From NCBI GenBank assembly GCA_027494055.1, contig JAOSJO010000023.1, positions 310,001 through 374,000 on the forward strand: a stretch of DNA of 64,000 bases. Direction: 5' to 3'. Source of the stretch: Anaerolineae bacterium (GTDB taxonomy: Bacteria; Chloroflexota; Anaerolineae; Aggregatilineales; JAFGMM01). The notes below the pieces were generated by a model that saw only the letters and a list, made by a program, of their open reading frames with translations, ran no database searches and was not told where the DNA came from. The position numbers and the translations under genes were made by a program. Shown here piece by piece: positions 36,901 through 46,212 of this stretch. Position 1 is the first letter of the stretch, and the number at the start of each line of letters is the position of its first letter.

Positions 36901-37061
36901 CCTCCCCTCACCCCCGCCGACCTTCGGTCGACGCCCCCTCTCCCACGCTCCGCCGCGCTGCGCGCGGCTGGGGAGAGGGCCAGACAGCAGATATGGCGGT
37001 TTCCATCTCCCCCTCCCCACTTGTGGGGGAGGGGTGCGTCGAAGACGCGGGGGTGGGGGAA
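36901..37061. repeat. Large compound inverted repeat, CCTCACCCCC type, copy 3
   Basis: CCTCCCCTCACCCCCGCCGA starts it, with tip GACCTTCGGTC, GCCCCCTCTCCC / GGGGAGAGGGC, then CTCCCCCTCCCCACTTGTGG and GGAGGGG, CGTCGAAGACG, GGGGGTGGGGGA. Several nested hairpins over 160 bp, longer than copies 1 and 2. It fills the gap between the URO-D cluster and the HAD gene, with no gene in 36832-37363. Confidence 0.75.
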
Positions 37062-37363
37062 AAGGTGGGCAATCACAGAGCGATCAGCCAGAAGTTCACC
37101 ACTACCGACATAAGGATGTAGAATCATCAGCGGTGCAATCTTTGAAACAGGCCTGGGAACGGCACAGGACACATGACGAGGCAAAGCGCGGCTTTCTCTA
37201 CCAGAGCATACCCCGTCAACCGGCGAAGTTCAACCCGTTTCCCGCCGCCGCGCGCACTTCTCCGGGCATTTTCGCGCCTTCGTGGTATATGTTTCCGTGG
37301 CGTTACGCACCCATACTCCCGACAGGCGACGCGCTGCGCCGCGCCGCACAGAAAGGCTGCTCC

Positions 37364-38071
37364 GTGACACAACCCTCAACGCTGGTCCTGTTCGACATCG
37401 ACGGCACGCTGCTCTCGCCCGAAGGATGCGGGCGTATCGCGCTGGACCTGGCGCTGCACGAGGTCTTTGGGCGCAGCGGCGACATCGACAATCATCGTTT
37501 CGCCGGCAAGACCGACTGGCAGAGCGTCGCGGAACTGCTCGGCATCGACGACGACACCGTGCGCGCGCACATGCCGGCGTTCGAGGCCGCCGCCGCGCGC
37601 CACATGGAGGCCGTCATCCACGGCTGCGGCGTGCGCCCGTGCCCCGGCGCGCGCGAGCTGGTCGCCACCCTGGCCGAGACGCCGGCGGCGCTGGTCGGCC
37701 TGCTGACCGGCAACATGCGCACCACCGCGTTGATCAAGCTGCGGATCACGGGCTTTGACCCGGACGTGTTCCGGGTCGGCGCGTATGGCTCTGAGGCGCG
37801 TGCGCGCGCGGCGCTGCCGCCGCTTGCCATTGCGCGCGCCGAGGCGCTGGCCGGCCTGCGTTTCCCCGGCCAGCGCGTGGTGATCGTCGGCGACACCGAA
37901 GCCGACGTGGCGTGCGGCCAAGGCGTGGGCGCGCGGACGCTCGCGGTCGCCAGCGGCTTCTCCGACCGGGCGCTGCTTGAGGCGTCCAACCCCGATTACC
38001 TGTTCGACGACCTGTCCGACCAGGAGGCCGTGCTCACCGCCATCTTTGAGCACGGTGAACGCGGCGTCTGA
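37364..38071 (+). CDS. HAD-superfamily hydrolase (phosphoglycolate phosphatase-like)
   Basis: 235 residues, intact. Motif I LVLFDIDGTLLS (nucleophile Asp at about residue 11), cap domain from about 25 to 100, motif II VGLLTGNMRTTALIK, and motif IV VVIVGDTEADVACGQG. The DIDGTL and GDTEADV pattern with a small helical cap is that of Gph-like phosphatases, which hydrolyse phosphoglycolate or other sugar phosphates. The start is GTG at 37364 after GAAAGG. It is alone on its strand, 240 bp after the repeat block. The substrate is not certain. Confidence 0.87.
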   Translation: MTQPSTLVLFDIDGTLLSPEGCGRIALDLALHEVFGRSGDIDNHRFAGKTDWQSVAELLGIDDDTVRAHMPAFEAAAARHMEAVIHGCGVRPCPGARELVATLAETPAALVGLLTGNMRTTALIKLRITGFDPDVFRVGAYGSEARARAALPPLAIARAEALAGLRFPGQRVVIVGDTEADVACGQGVGARTLAVASGFSDRALLEASNPDYLFDDLSDQEAVLTAIFEHGERGV

Positions 38072-38094
38072 CTACCGCTACGCGCCATTTTCGA

Positions 38095-38226
38095 TATAAT
38101 GGACACGGTTCCACGACAACCCGTTCACAACCCCGACGCTTACAGCGACAGAGGAGGGTGTATCGACGAGACTTGCGCCTGACCGCCGTTCTGTGAGCCG
38201 TTCCACTAGCGTCCGAAAACAGACTG
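38095..38226 (+). promoter_or_regulatory. Promoter and translation leader before an orphan permease, with an in-frame stop
   Basis: TATAAT (38095-38100) lies 58 bp before a ribosome site GAGGAGGGTG. The GTG at 38158 opens a 12-codon frame that ends TGA at 38194-38196. The same frame continues beyond that stop into the permease at 38227. The layout suggests either a short leader peptide or a gene start joined to the permease by a deletion. Confidence 0.45.
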
Positions 38227-39054
38227 GTGATGTTCTACCCGCTGCTGTTCGCCCTCGTCGCGGGCTTCACGAATATCCCCGACTACAACCAGAGCACGTG
38301 GTTCCCCATGCCCAAATCGCTCTACCTGGAGAACTGGACCGTGTTCCTCTCGCGCCCGGACCTCTGGCGGTGGATCGGCAACACGCTGGTCCGCATCGTG
38401 TGGTACACTGTGATCCTGGCGGTCGTGTCCGTGCTGTGCGGGTACGTGTTCGCGGTGCTGCGCTTCAGGGGGCGCAACCTGGTCTTTATCGTGCTGCTCG
38501 CCTCGATGATGGTGCCGGGCATCGTCTACACGGTGCCGACCTTCATCATGCTCGCGCGCTGGCCGCTCGTGGGCGGCAACGACATCTACGGACAGGGCGG
38601 CAGCGGCTTCATCAACACGTGGGGCGCGCTGATGCTGCCCGGCCTCGTCAATGCCTTCTACATCTTCCTGATGCGCCAGGTGTTCCAGAGCATCCCGCGC
38701 GATTACGAGGAGGCGGCGCGGGTCGATGGCGCGAACACGCTGCAGATCATCTGGAGCGTCTACGTGCCGCTGGTGCGCCCCGCGCTCATCGTGCTGGTGA
38801 TCTTCCAGTTCGTCGCCGTATGGAACGACTATCTCAACCCGCTGGTGTTCGCCGGCGGCAACGAGGCGATCATGCCCATCGCGCTGGCGGCGCAGCGCTT
38901 CATCGAGGCCGGCGTGCGGATGCAGGAGGGCGAGGTAAAATACCCGCGCATGTTCGCCGTGGCGACCATCGTCACGCTGCCCATCGTGACGCTCTTCCTC
39001 GCGCTACAGCGCTACTTCGTGCAGGGCGTGCAGGGCTTTGGCATCAAAGGCTGA
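38227..39054 (+). CDS. Orphan MalG-type sugar permease, probably 5'-truncated
   Basis: 275 residues. It begins inside the first membrane helix (MFYPLLFALVAGFTNIPDYN), while complete MalG-type proteins carry 10-30 residues before it. Five further helices, the EAA loop RDYEEAARVDGANTLQIIWS and the end GVQGFGIKG are normal. There is no binding-protein or MalF-type gene beside it, unlike the three complete operons. Upstream in the same frame is a stop at 38194, after a GTG with a good ribosome site. It may be a remnant of a fourth operon, or the start may be hidden by an indel. Confidence 0.78.
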   Translation: MMFYPLLFALVAGFTNIPDYNQSTWFPMPKSLYLENWTVFLSRPDLWRWIGNTLVRIVWYTVILAVVSVLCGYVFAVLRFRGRNLVFIVLLASMMVPGIVYTVPTFIMLARWPLVGGNDIYGQGGSGFINTWGALMLPGLVNAFYIFLMRQVFQSIPRDYEEAARVDGANTLQIIWSVYVPLVRPALIVLVIFQFVAVWNDYLNPLVFAGGNEAIMPIALAAQRFIEAGVRMQEGEVKYPRMFAVATIVTLPIVTLFLALQRYFVQGVQGFGIKG

Positions 39055-39072
39055 CCCACAGGGAGGCGGCTC

Positions 39073-39789
39073 ATGAGAGGTTTCCGGTACGACACAGCCG
39101 TGCTCGCGCAGTTCCCCGCCATTCGCGGCGGCGTGATCCTGGCGCGCGGCCTCCAGAACGGCCCAACGCCGCCCGACCTGCGCGACGCCTTCAACGCCGA
39201 GCAGCGCGCGACGCTGGCGCGCCTGGGCGATACGCCGCTGGCCGACGTGCCGAGCCTGGCGGCGTGGCGGCGCGCGTTCAGCGCCTTCGGCGTCAAGCCG
39301 ACGCAATACCGCAGCGCCCCCGAGGCGCTCCTGCGCCGGCTGACGAAAAAGGGCGACATTCCCAACATCAACAAGCTCGTCGATCTGGCGAACCTCGTGA
39401 GCATCCGCTACGCGCTGCCCGTCGCCGTCTTTGACACGCGCGCCACGACCGGCATGGTCACGGTGCGGTTCGCCGCCGGCGACGAGCGCTTCACCGACCT
39501 GGGCGCGGACGAAGTGACGCCGCCCGAACCCGGCGAGGTAATCTTCGTCGATGAGGCCGGGCTGGTGAGCGCGCGCCGCTGGTGCTGGCGGCAGAGCGAT
39601 CAGAGCGCCGCACGTGAGGCCACGACCGACGCCATTGTCACAGTGGAGGGGCTGCACGAGACGGCCACCGGGGACGTGCCGGCTGCGCTCGCTGACCTGG
39701 TGGCGCTGCTCGAACGCCACGGCCGCGGCGCGCTGCAATGGGCGCTGCTCTCGCCGGAGAATCCTGCGCTCATCGAAGACGTGGCATAG
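39073..39789 (+). CDS. B3/B4-domain protein (PheT editing-domain-like)
   Basis: 238 residues, intact. Its core AWRRAFSAFGVKPTQYRSAP, EALLRRLTKKGDIPNINKLV and DLANLVSIRYALPVAVFDTR is the B3/B4 module of the phenylalanyl-tRNA synthetase beta chain, which in PheRS deacylates mischarged tRNA. Stand-alone proteins are widespread; some are trans-editing candidates and others have no known role. GGGAGG lies before the ATG. It starts 18 bp after the permease stop, so it shares that transcript. Confidence 0.87.
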   Translation: MRGFRYDTAVLAQFPAIRGGVILARGLQNGPTPPDLRDAFNAEQRATLARLGDTPLADVPSLAAWRRAFSAFGVKPTQYRSAPEALLRRLTKKGDIPNINKLVDLANLVSIRYALPVAVFDTRATTGMVTVRFAAGDERFTDLGADEVTPPEPGEVIFVDEAGLVSARRWCWRQSDQSAAREATTDAIVTVEGLHETATGDVPAALADLVALLERHGRGALQWALLSPENPALIEDVA

Positions 39790-39855
39790 CGCGCCGGTCG
39801 CGCCGGCGCGCCGGTCTGACCGGCGCGTCACCGCTGCGTCGGGCCTTCCGCTGGA

Positions 39856-40620
39856 TCAGGCGGGGGGATAGAAGACCATTGCCCCCACCACGCCGCCCTC
39901 CGGGCTGCCCTTGCGGTAGAACGCCGGCGTCTGGTGCACGCGGCGGCGCGCGCGCATCGCGCCCACCACGTAAGCCGCCAGCGCGTCGCTCGTGACGACG
40001 CCATCCGGGCGCGCAGCCCGGCCCTCCAGCCCCGCCAGAAGAAAATGCGTGAACGGCGCGTAATCGCTGCCACGCAGCCTGTCGCCGACGTGCTCCCCCG
40101 CCTGGCCGGCGGTCAGCGCCTCGGTGGCCGGCGCGCGCAGCAGGTCCGCGACGGGGCGGGCGTCCTCTGGGAGGGCCGGGCGCGCCTGGGGCACCGGCAG
40201 CCCGCTGAAGCACGTGTCCAGCGCAAAGAAGACGTGCTTGGCGGGGATGAAGCGCGCCTCGCCGAGCAGGTCTTCCAGCGAGAGGGCGTTGCTGTACGTG
40301 AGCGTGTTGTAGAGCTTCAGGTAGCCCACCGGCGGCACTCCGCGCACCGCCCTGCGCGACATGGCGTGCCCGGCGAAGTAGACGAACACGCGGTCGTCAG
40401 GGCCGGTCTGGTCGGCGACCTCGGTGAACCAGGCGAGCACGGCGTCGCGGGTGGCCTCCCGGTCGAGCCGGCGCTCGACCGCGAACCCCAGCACGCTCAG
40501 CCGCGCGCCGACCGCCTCCGCGCCGCGCACGGCGGTCTTGAGGTCCCTGTCATTGACATAATAATCGATGCCAATGACGAGCGCGTGGGAGTTCGCATAA
40601 GCGGGCTTATACTCAGGCAT
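39856..40620 (-). CDS. Caspase-family (C14) cysteine protease, single domain
   Basis: 254 residues, intact. The caspase fold starts HALVIGIDYYVNDRDLKTAV. The catalytic dyad is visible: His85 in RVFVYFAGHAM and Cys137 in VFFALDTCFSG. The D-x-C-F-S-G and YFAGHG-like patterns match prokaryotic metacaspase/orthocaspase-type proteases, which usually cut after Arg or Lys. There is no signal peptide, death-fold or C-terminal propeller or TPR extension, so it is an unfused enzyme. It is the last gene of sugar operon 3, starting five bases after the DUF5107 stop. Why a caspase accompanies sugar genes is unknown. Confidence 0.88.
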   Translation of the reverse strand: MPEYKPAYANSHALVIGIDYYVNDRDLKTAVRGAEAVGARLSVLGFAVERRLDREATRDAVLAWFTEVADQTGPDDRVFVYFAGHAMSRRAVRGVPPVGYLKLYNTLTYSNALSLEDLLGEARFIPAKHVFFALDTCFSGLPVPQARPALPEDARPVADLLRAPATEALTAGQAGEHVGDRLRGSDYAPFTHFLLAGLEGRAARPDGVVTSDALAAYVVGAMRARRRVHQTPAFYRKGSPEGGVVGAMVFYPPA

Positions 40621-40625
40621 AGCGG

Positions 40626-42655
40626 TCAGGTCGCGGCGGACATGCGAAACTCCAGATGGTCCGGCAGGGGATACTTCCGGCGCACGCGCGCGCGGAGCGC
40701 GTCGTCAACCGGGACGCCCTCCGCCTGGCTGATGCGCTGCACGTGGTACTCAAACCACAGGTCCGAGAGCGCAATCTCGCCCTCGCGGAGGTCCGCGACG
40801 ACGAGGCCCTCATCGTGCAGCGCACGCGCCGTGCGCGCCAGGTCGCCAGCCGCCAGCGCCGCCTCCGCTTCGAGCAGGCGGATGCGCCCCAGGGCGCGGA
40901 CCGGCTCCGGCACGTCGGCGCACAGGTCAAAGCCACGCACCAGGGCGGCCCGCGTCGATCAGGGCGCGGCCACACTCCGCCGCCAGCGGCGCAAGCCCCG
41001 GAGCCAGACGGCACGCCGCCGCCATCCGGTCGGCGGCCTCGTCGTGCCGGCCGGCCTCCGCCGCCAGAACCGCCAGGTTGCGCAGCGCCCACGGCGTGGG
41101 CGCGCACGCCAGCGAGCGTTCCCAGGCGCGCTGTGCAGCCTCCCAATCGCCCGCGTAGTGCCGCATCACGCCCAGGTGGAGCCAGGCGAGCCAGTTGTCC
41201 CGCGCGCGGCCGGCAACCGCGCGCTCCATACGCCCCCGCCACGCCGCCTGCACCATGAAGCCGCGCGGCGGGGTCTCCGGCGCAGTGGCCGGGAACGTCC
41301 CTTCGCGCAGGAGGCTGAGCCACGGCGCCTGCGCCACCCCCATCGACTCGTCGTCGAACACCAGCCCGCCGGCGCAGAAGGGCGCTTTCGCCATCGTGCG
41401 CCCGGCGCACCCGCTCCAGAGCGCCCCACCCCGAACCACGTTGCAGCAGCGCGTCAGGCGGGGCGTCGGCGAGGCGGGCGCTGCGCTCCAACACCGCGTC
41501 GAGCCGGGCGCGCGGGATCAGCCGTTCGAGCGCATCGCTCACCGCCCCACGCGCGTCCGCCCAGCGCACGCCGTGGACGGCGTCCGCGTCCGCCTCCAGC
41601 AGGCCGTATGCTTCGAGCCACGACCACGTCGCCCCCGACGGCATGGCGAGGTGTTCCATCTGGGTGCGCGCCAGGCCGGCCTGTATCTCAAGGTAGCCCT
41701 GCGCCGCCGTCGGCGCGAGGAACCGCTGCCACTTCCTGCCGCCGGGACCCGTCCCCCAGAGGAAGAGCTTCCGGCCCACCAGCCGGCGGGTCGAGACCTG
41801 GACCAGCCCGCGACCCGCAGCGTCCAGCGCGGCGATCCAGTGGCGAGCGTCGTCGGGGATGTGGAAGAAGAAATCGGCGGCGTGATCGACGTTCGTCGTG
41901 TAGGTGAAATCGACGCCCTCGAATTCGGGGACGGGGATCAGCATGAGGCCCGTGCGCTTGTAGCCGAAGCGGTAGGCCGCGTCAGCCGGCGCGACGACGC
42001 GCGTCTCGGGGCTTTCGGGCACCGCGATATTGGACCACCAGTACATGGGTGTTTCGTGCGGGTGCGGGTTGGTGATCTGGACGCGCACGAACAGCACCGG
42101 CGACCCGTCAGGCAGGAAGGCGTCGATCTGGAACGGCGTCTGCCGTATCCGCTCCCATTCGTACAGCCGCAGCACCGGCGCGCCCTCCGCGCCAGTGACG
42201 CGCGCGGCGAACAGCGGGGCACACGTGAACGGCGAGTGCCCTATCGTGCCGATGTTCCACTCGACGCCGCCGCAGAACCAGGCGTTGCGGATCGCCAGGT
42301 TGGCAAGCTGGAGCACCGGGTTGACCGAAAGAAGCTCGCGCCCGGAGGGCTTGTGGACGAGCGACCACAGCCGGCCGCCGAATTCCAGCAGGAACGTCGC
42401 GCGCAGCGTCTCGTTTTCGAGCACCGCAACGCGGAACGCCCGCTCTTGAAGGGCGCGCGCATACCCATCCTGCATGGCATACGGGAGGGTGTTGGGCACG
42501 TGGCCGTATGCCATGTTCGCCAGCATCGCTTCGGGGATGCCGGGGGCGCTCTCGATGGCGTGTAGCTCCCGGAAATGGCGAAGCGGCGGCAGCGGGTTCT
42601 CCGGTCCCAGATCGGCAGCCGGCATGGACCAGGTTTCGAGGCGCAGTTCGCTCAT
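40626..42655 (-). CDS. DUF5107 protein with C-terminal TPR-like region, frameshifted
   Basis: About 676 residues. The N-terminal ~330 residues form a DUF5107 beta-sandwich of the galactose-mutarotase-like type (ATFLLEFGGRLWSLVHKPSG, GVEWNIGTIGHSPFTCAPLF, PHPHETPMYWWSNIAVPES). The central and C-terminal parts are helical with TPR-like repeats (NWLAWLHLGVMRHYAGDWEA, AWERSLACAPTPWALRNLAV). Indels near 41390 and 40945 shift the frame. The end is VRRKYPLPDHLEFRMSAAT. The family occurs in glycan-utilisation loci of Actinobacteria and Chloroflexota; its activity is not established. It follows the MalG-type gene by 42 bp. Confidence 0.85.
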
Positions 42656-42697
42656 CGCAGCGCTTTCTGTCTGGAGGGTGAGCCGGAATCCGCCGCG

Positions 42698-43579
42698 TCA
42701 GCCTTTCAGCGCGCCGACGGTGATACCCTTCTGAATCTTGCTCTGGAAGATCACATACACGATCAGAGTCGGGATCATGATGATGGTGACCGCCGCAAAA
42801 AGCGCGCTCCAGTCGTTTTCATAGTATTGCTGGTGGAGCATGAACGACAGGCCCTGAGGCAGCACGTACCGCGAACGGTCGCTCATCAGGACAAGCGGCA
42901 GCACAAACTGGTTCCACATGCCCAGGAAGTTGAAGATGCCCATCGTGATCAACCCCGGCTGCGCCAGCGGCAACATGACGCGGAAGAACACCTGATACTC
43001 GTTCGCGCCGTCGATGATGGCCGCCTCGTGAAGCTCTGAGGGCAGGGTCCTGAAGAAGCCTGTGAGGAAGAAGATGGTGAAAGGCAGCGAGTAGGCGACA
43101 TAGACGAGGATCAGGCCCTCGTAGGAGTTCAGCATCCCCAGGTCTTTCACGAGGAAGAACAGCGGCACCAGCGCCAGGAACACGGGGAACAACATGCCGC
43201 TCAGGAAGAGGTAGAAGATGAAGCGGTTGCCAGGGAATTTGAACCGGGCCAGGATGTAGGCCGACATGGCCGAGAGCATCAGGGTGAGGAGCAGACCGGG
43301 GATGACGACGATCATGCTGTTGACGAAATACTGCCCGACGTGCACCTTGTCCCACGCGCGCGAGAAGTTCTCCCACTGCGGCTGCTGCGGCAGAGTCCAT
43401 GGACTGAAAAAGATCTCCTGGTCGGTCTTCAGCGAGCTGTAGATCAGCCACACCATTGGGAAGATGACGGCGATGGCCCACAGCGCCAGGCTGGTCGCCA
43501 CCACCACCCGGACCGAAACGCGCCCCAGAACGGGCAGGCTGAATGTTTGCGCTTGACGGGTGTGTGTTATCTCGGCCAC
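42698..43579 (-). CDS. Carbohydrate ABC transporter permease, MalG type (operon 3)
   Basis: 293 residues, intact. VVATSLALWAIAVIFPMVWL forms helix 1; SLKTDQEIFFSPWTLPQQPQ, EAA loop PSELHEAAIIDGANEYQVFF and the end IQKGITVGALKG are typical. The start is GTG at 43579, two bases after the stop of the MalF-type gene, so translation is coupled. No ATPase accompanies it. Confidence 0.93.
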   Translation of the reverse strand: MAEITHTRQAQTFSLPVLGRVSVRVVVATSLALWAIAVIFPMVWLIYSSLKTDQEIFFSPWTLPQQPQWENFSRAWDKVHVGQYFVNSMIVVIPGLLLTLMLSAMSAYILARFKFPGNRFIFYLFLSGMLFPVFLALVPLFFLVKDLGMLNSYEGLILVYVAYSLPFTIFFLTGFFRTLPSELHEAAIIDGANEYQVFFRVMLPLAQPGLITMGIFNFLGMWNQFVLPLVLMSDRSRYVLPQGLSFMLHQQYYENDWSALFAAVTIIMIPTLIVYVIFQSKIQKGITVGALKG

Positions 43580-43581
43580 GC

Positions 43582-44460
43582 TCAGTACTCCAGGGACTCG
43601 CGTTGGGTGACGCGCAGCGTAAAGACGGAGAGGATCAGCACCATGAAGAACAGCGAGACGCCAATCGCCGTCGCATACCCGAACTGGCTGCTCAGGAAGG
43701 CCCGCTCATAGAGGTAGGTGGCCAGGACATCGGTCGAGCGGTTCGGGCCGCCCTCGGTCATCGTCTGCGTGATCGCAAACATGTCGGTCGCGCCAATCGC
43801 CAGGAAGACGAGCGCCGTGCGCGTCGTGTCCCAGAGCAGGGGCATCGTGATCTTCCAGAACACCTGCCACTGGTTCGCGCCGTCGATCCGCGCCGCCTCG
43901 TAGAAGGTCGTCGGTATGGACTCCATGCCGGCGATGAACAGGACCATGTAGAACCCGACCGCCTGCCAGATCACCACGACGCCGATAGCGCCCAACGCCA
44001 CATCGGGATTCCCCAGCCAGGCAATCCGCGCTTCCGTGCCGAAAAGGCCCAGAATGCCGTTCAGGATGCCGATGGTCGGGTGATAGATGAAGCTCCACAG
44101 CACGCCCAGGGCGACAAGCGACATGACCTGCGGGAAGAAGTACGTGATGCGGTAGAAGCGGCTGAAGCGCACCTTGCCTTGCGTGAGGAGGAAGGCCAGG
44201 TACAGCGCAATGGAGATCGTGACGATGGGCAGAACCAACAGGTAGCCGACGTTATGCCCAAGCGCGTTCCAGAAAAACCGGTCGTTGAGCATCTGCTCGA
44301 AGTTGGCTAAGCCCACAAACTCCGGGTTAGGCGTCAACCCCCGCCACTTCGTGAGGCTGATGTACATGGCGCGCGCGTAGGGAAACAGCACGAAGGTGAT
44401 GTAGAGGATCAAGGAGGGCGCGAGGAAGGGAATAATGATGTGATACTTGCGTTTATTCAC
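43582..44460 (-). CDS. Carbohydrate ABC transporter permease, MalF type (operon 3)
   Basis: 292 residues, intact. KYHIIIPFLAPSLILYITFV opens helix 1, then SLTKWRGLTPNPEFVGLANF and the EAA loop PTTFYEAARIDGANQWQVFW. GTG at 44460 is preceded by GAGGAGATGCC. It is 24 bp after the kinase gene in an operon that also holds the SIS and binding-protein genes. Confidence 0.93.
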   Translation of the reverse strand: MNKRKYHIIIPFLAPSLILYITFVLFPYARAMYISLTKWRGLTPNPEFVGLANFEQMLNDRFFWNALGHNVGYLLVLPIVTISIALYLAFLLTQGKVRFSRFYRITYFFPQVMSLVALGVLWSFIYHPTIGILNGILGLFGTEARIAWLGNPDVALGAIGVVVIWQAVGFYMVLFIAGMESIPTTFYEAARIDGANQWQVFWKITMPLLWDTTRTALVFLAIGATDMFAITQTMTEGGPNRSTDVLATYLYERAFLSSQFGYATAIGVSLFFMVLILSVFTLRVTQRESLEY

Positions 44461-44484
44461 GGCATCTCCTCGGTCTGGAAACGC

Positions 44485-45413
44485 TCATGCCGGTACCTCG
44501 GGCTGGCGCGCGGCGCTCTCGCCGGCCGCCTGCAACGCCAGCAGCGCCGCCCCCATGGCTGGCGGATAGCGCGGCACGGGTATCGCGGGCAGGCCAAACA
44601 GCGCGCACAGGCGCTCGCTGAGCGGATTGGGCGAGGTCAGCAGGCTGCCGGCGAAAACGAGGTGTTCGACGCCCAGCCCCAACCGCTGCATGACCGCCCG
44701 GCCCATGCGCGCCAGCGCGCGCGCGCCCTCCGCGACGATCTCCTGCGCCACGGCGTCGCCCGCCGCCGCTTCGCGCAGCACGAGTGGCGCGAGGCGCGCA
44801 ATGGCGGCGACCTCGGTGCGCGTCACGCGGTACACCCACTCAACCAGGGCAGCCCGGCTGGAGAGCGCCAGCGCGCCAAACACGGCCTCGGTCAGCCGGG
44901 TTGAGGGGCCGACGCCGTCGATGGCGTGGATGCTGCGCCGCACGGCTTCCTTCCCCAGCCAGTAGCCGCCGCCTTCGTCGCCGAGGATGTAGCCCATCCC
45001 CCTGCAACCGCCAGCGCGCCGGCATCGTTGACACCGCAGGCGACGGTGCCCGTCCCGGCCAGCACCACCACGCCGTGACGCCGGCCGCGCGCACCGATCA
45101 GGGCGATCTCGCAATCGTCGGCGACGGCGATGGTTGCGTCCGGGAGTACCGCCCGGACCACGTCACGGCTCCACGCGCTGACCTCGCTTGCCCCGGCCAG
45201 CCCGACCCCCACCGCCGCGATGTCCGACGGTTGCAGCGCGGCCTCTGCCAGGGCGCGCGCGATGGCCGCCTGGATGCGCTGCGCCGCGACTGCTTCGCCC
45301 ACCACCTTGGGGTTGACGGCGGCGTCCTCCACCGAACTGTGGACGACGTGGTCTGGGTCGGTGATGATCACGCGCACCTTGGTCGCGCCGCCGTCGATCC
45401 CGATGACCTTCAT
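44485..45413 (-). CDS. BadF-type N-acetylglucosamine kinase-like protein 2, one frameshift
   Basis: About 309 residues. MKVIGIDGGATKVRVIITDP (phosphate 1), GVVVLAGTGTVACGVNDAGA, then YILGDEGGGYWLGKEAVRRS (phosphate 2 and sugar-binding region), ending with RYPPAMGAALLALQAAGES. One G is missing from a run near 45003, splitting ALAVAGG from MGYILGDEG. It lies between the SIS gene (14 bp) and the MalF-type gene (24 bp). By family it phosphorylates GlcNAc or a related amino sugar brought in by the same operon. It is a diverged paralog of kinase 1. Confidence 0.87.
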
Positions 45414-45427
45414 AGGGCTTCCTGACG

Positions 45428-46184
45428 CTATTTGCGCCCCTCAGTGAGCACCGGTGTCGGTTGCGCGATCTGGTAGCGCGCCATGCGGGGCCGGTAGCGC
45501 AACCGCAACTTCTCGTTGTGCTTGTCCCCTTCGGGGACGTTCGCGCTGACCAGCACCGGCGGCTCGATGCCGCGCTGCGCGAGCAGCGCCGCCGCCTGCA
45601 CGACGATGGCCTGGATGATGGAGGCGCCGACCGGCGTGGACGTTGCGCCGCTCTTCAGGTTGGAATTGGGCAGTTCGATGGCGGCGTCGCCAGGGACGCC
45701 ATGCGTGTCAATCACGATGTCGGCAATCTCATAGAGCTTCTTGCCGCTCGAATGGCGCGGCGCGACGGCGGCGCTGTGCGTCACCGAGGTCAGCGCCACC
45801 ACGATCAGCCCGGCAGCTTTGCACAGCATCGCCATCTCGACCGGGCTGGCGTTGATGCCCGAATTGGAGATGATGACCATCACGCTGCCGGCCCGCAGGT
45901 CGTAGTGCGACAGGGTCAGCGCAGCGATGCCCTCCACACGCTCGGCAGCGCCTTCGGCGATGTCCTGGACCTGGATGGCCGGGGGCCAGCCCGCCGGCGC
46001 GCCAGAATCCGTCGCGCGCAATCGCCGCAGAGTGCCCGCTGCCAAAGAACATGATGTCCTTGTCGTGCTCGATGGCGTCGGCGACGGCTTCTGCCGCCTT
46101 GTAGATGGCGTCATGCGCCTCGCGCGCGACCTCCTGCAACTGAGCAATGACGGTAGAGAAATAGCGTTCGATATAGTCGGTCAT
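45428..46184 (-). CDS. SIS-domain protein of the UPF0309 type, copy 2, one frameshift
   Basis: About 251 residues. KDIMFFGSGHSAAIARDGFW with RAGGLAP, VMVIISNSGINASPVEMAML and VAPRHSSGKKLYEIADIVID are the UPF0309 motifs. An extra base near 46010 shifts the frame after LAPG; the text resumes IQVQDIAEGAAERVEGIAAL. It is the first gene after the binding protein and stem-loop in operon 3. Position next to a sugar kinase in two separate loci supports a joint role with the kinase on an amino-sugar phosphate. GSGHS replaces WGGPHS of copy 1, so specificity may differ. Confidence 0.87.
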
Positions 46185-46212
46185 GAATTGGTTTGGCTCC
46201 TGCTGTAGGGAA

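Noticed and set aside
37190-37310. Fourth copy of the CGAAAAGCGCG repeat family
   Set aside because: Only short pieces (TTTTCGCGCCTTCGTGG) match; too degenerate to assign.
37130-37363. Possible N-terminal extension of the HAD protein or separate small gene
   Set aside because: The translation before GTG 37364 has no similarity or ribosome site; the HAD family starts near VLFDIDGTL.
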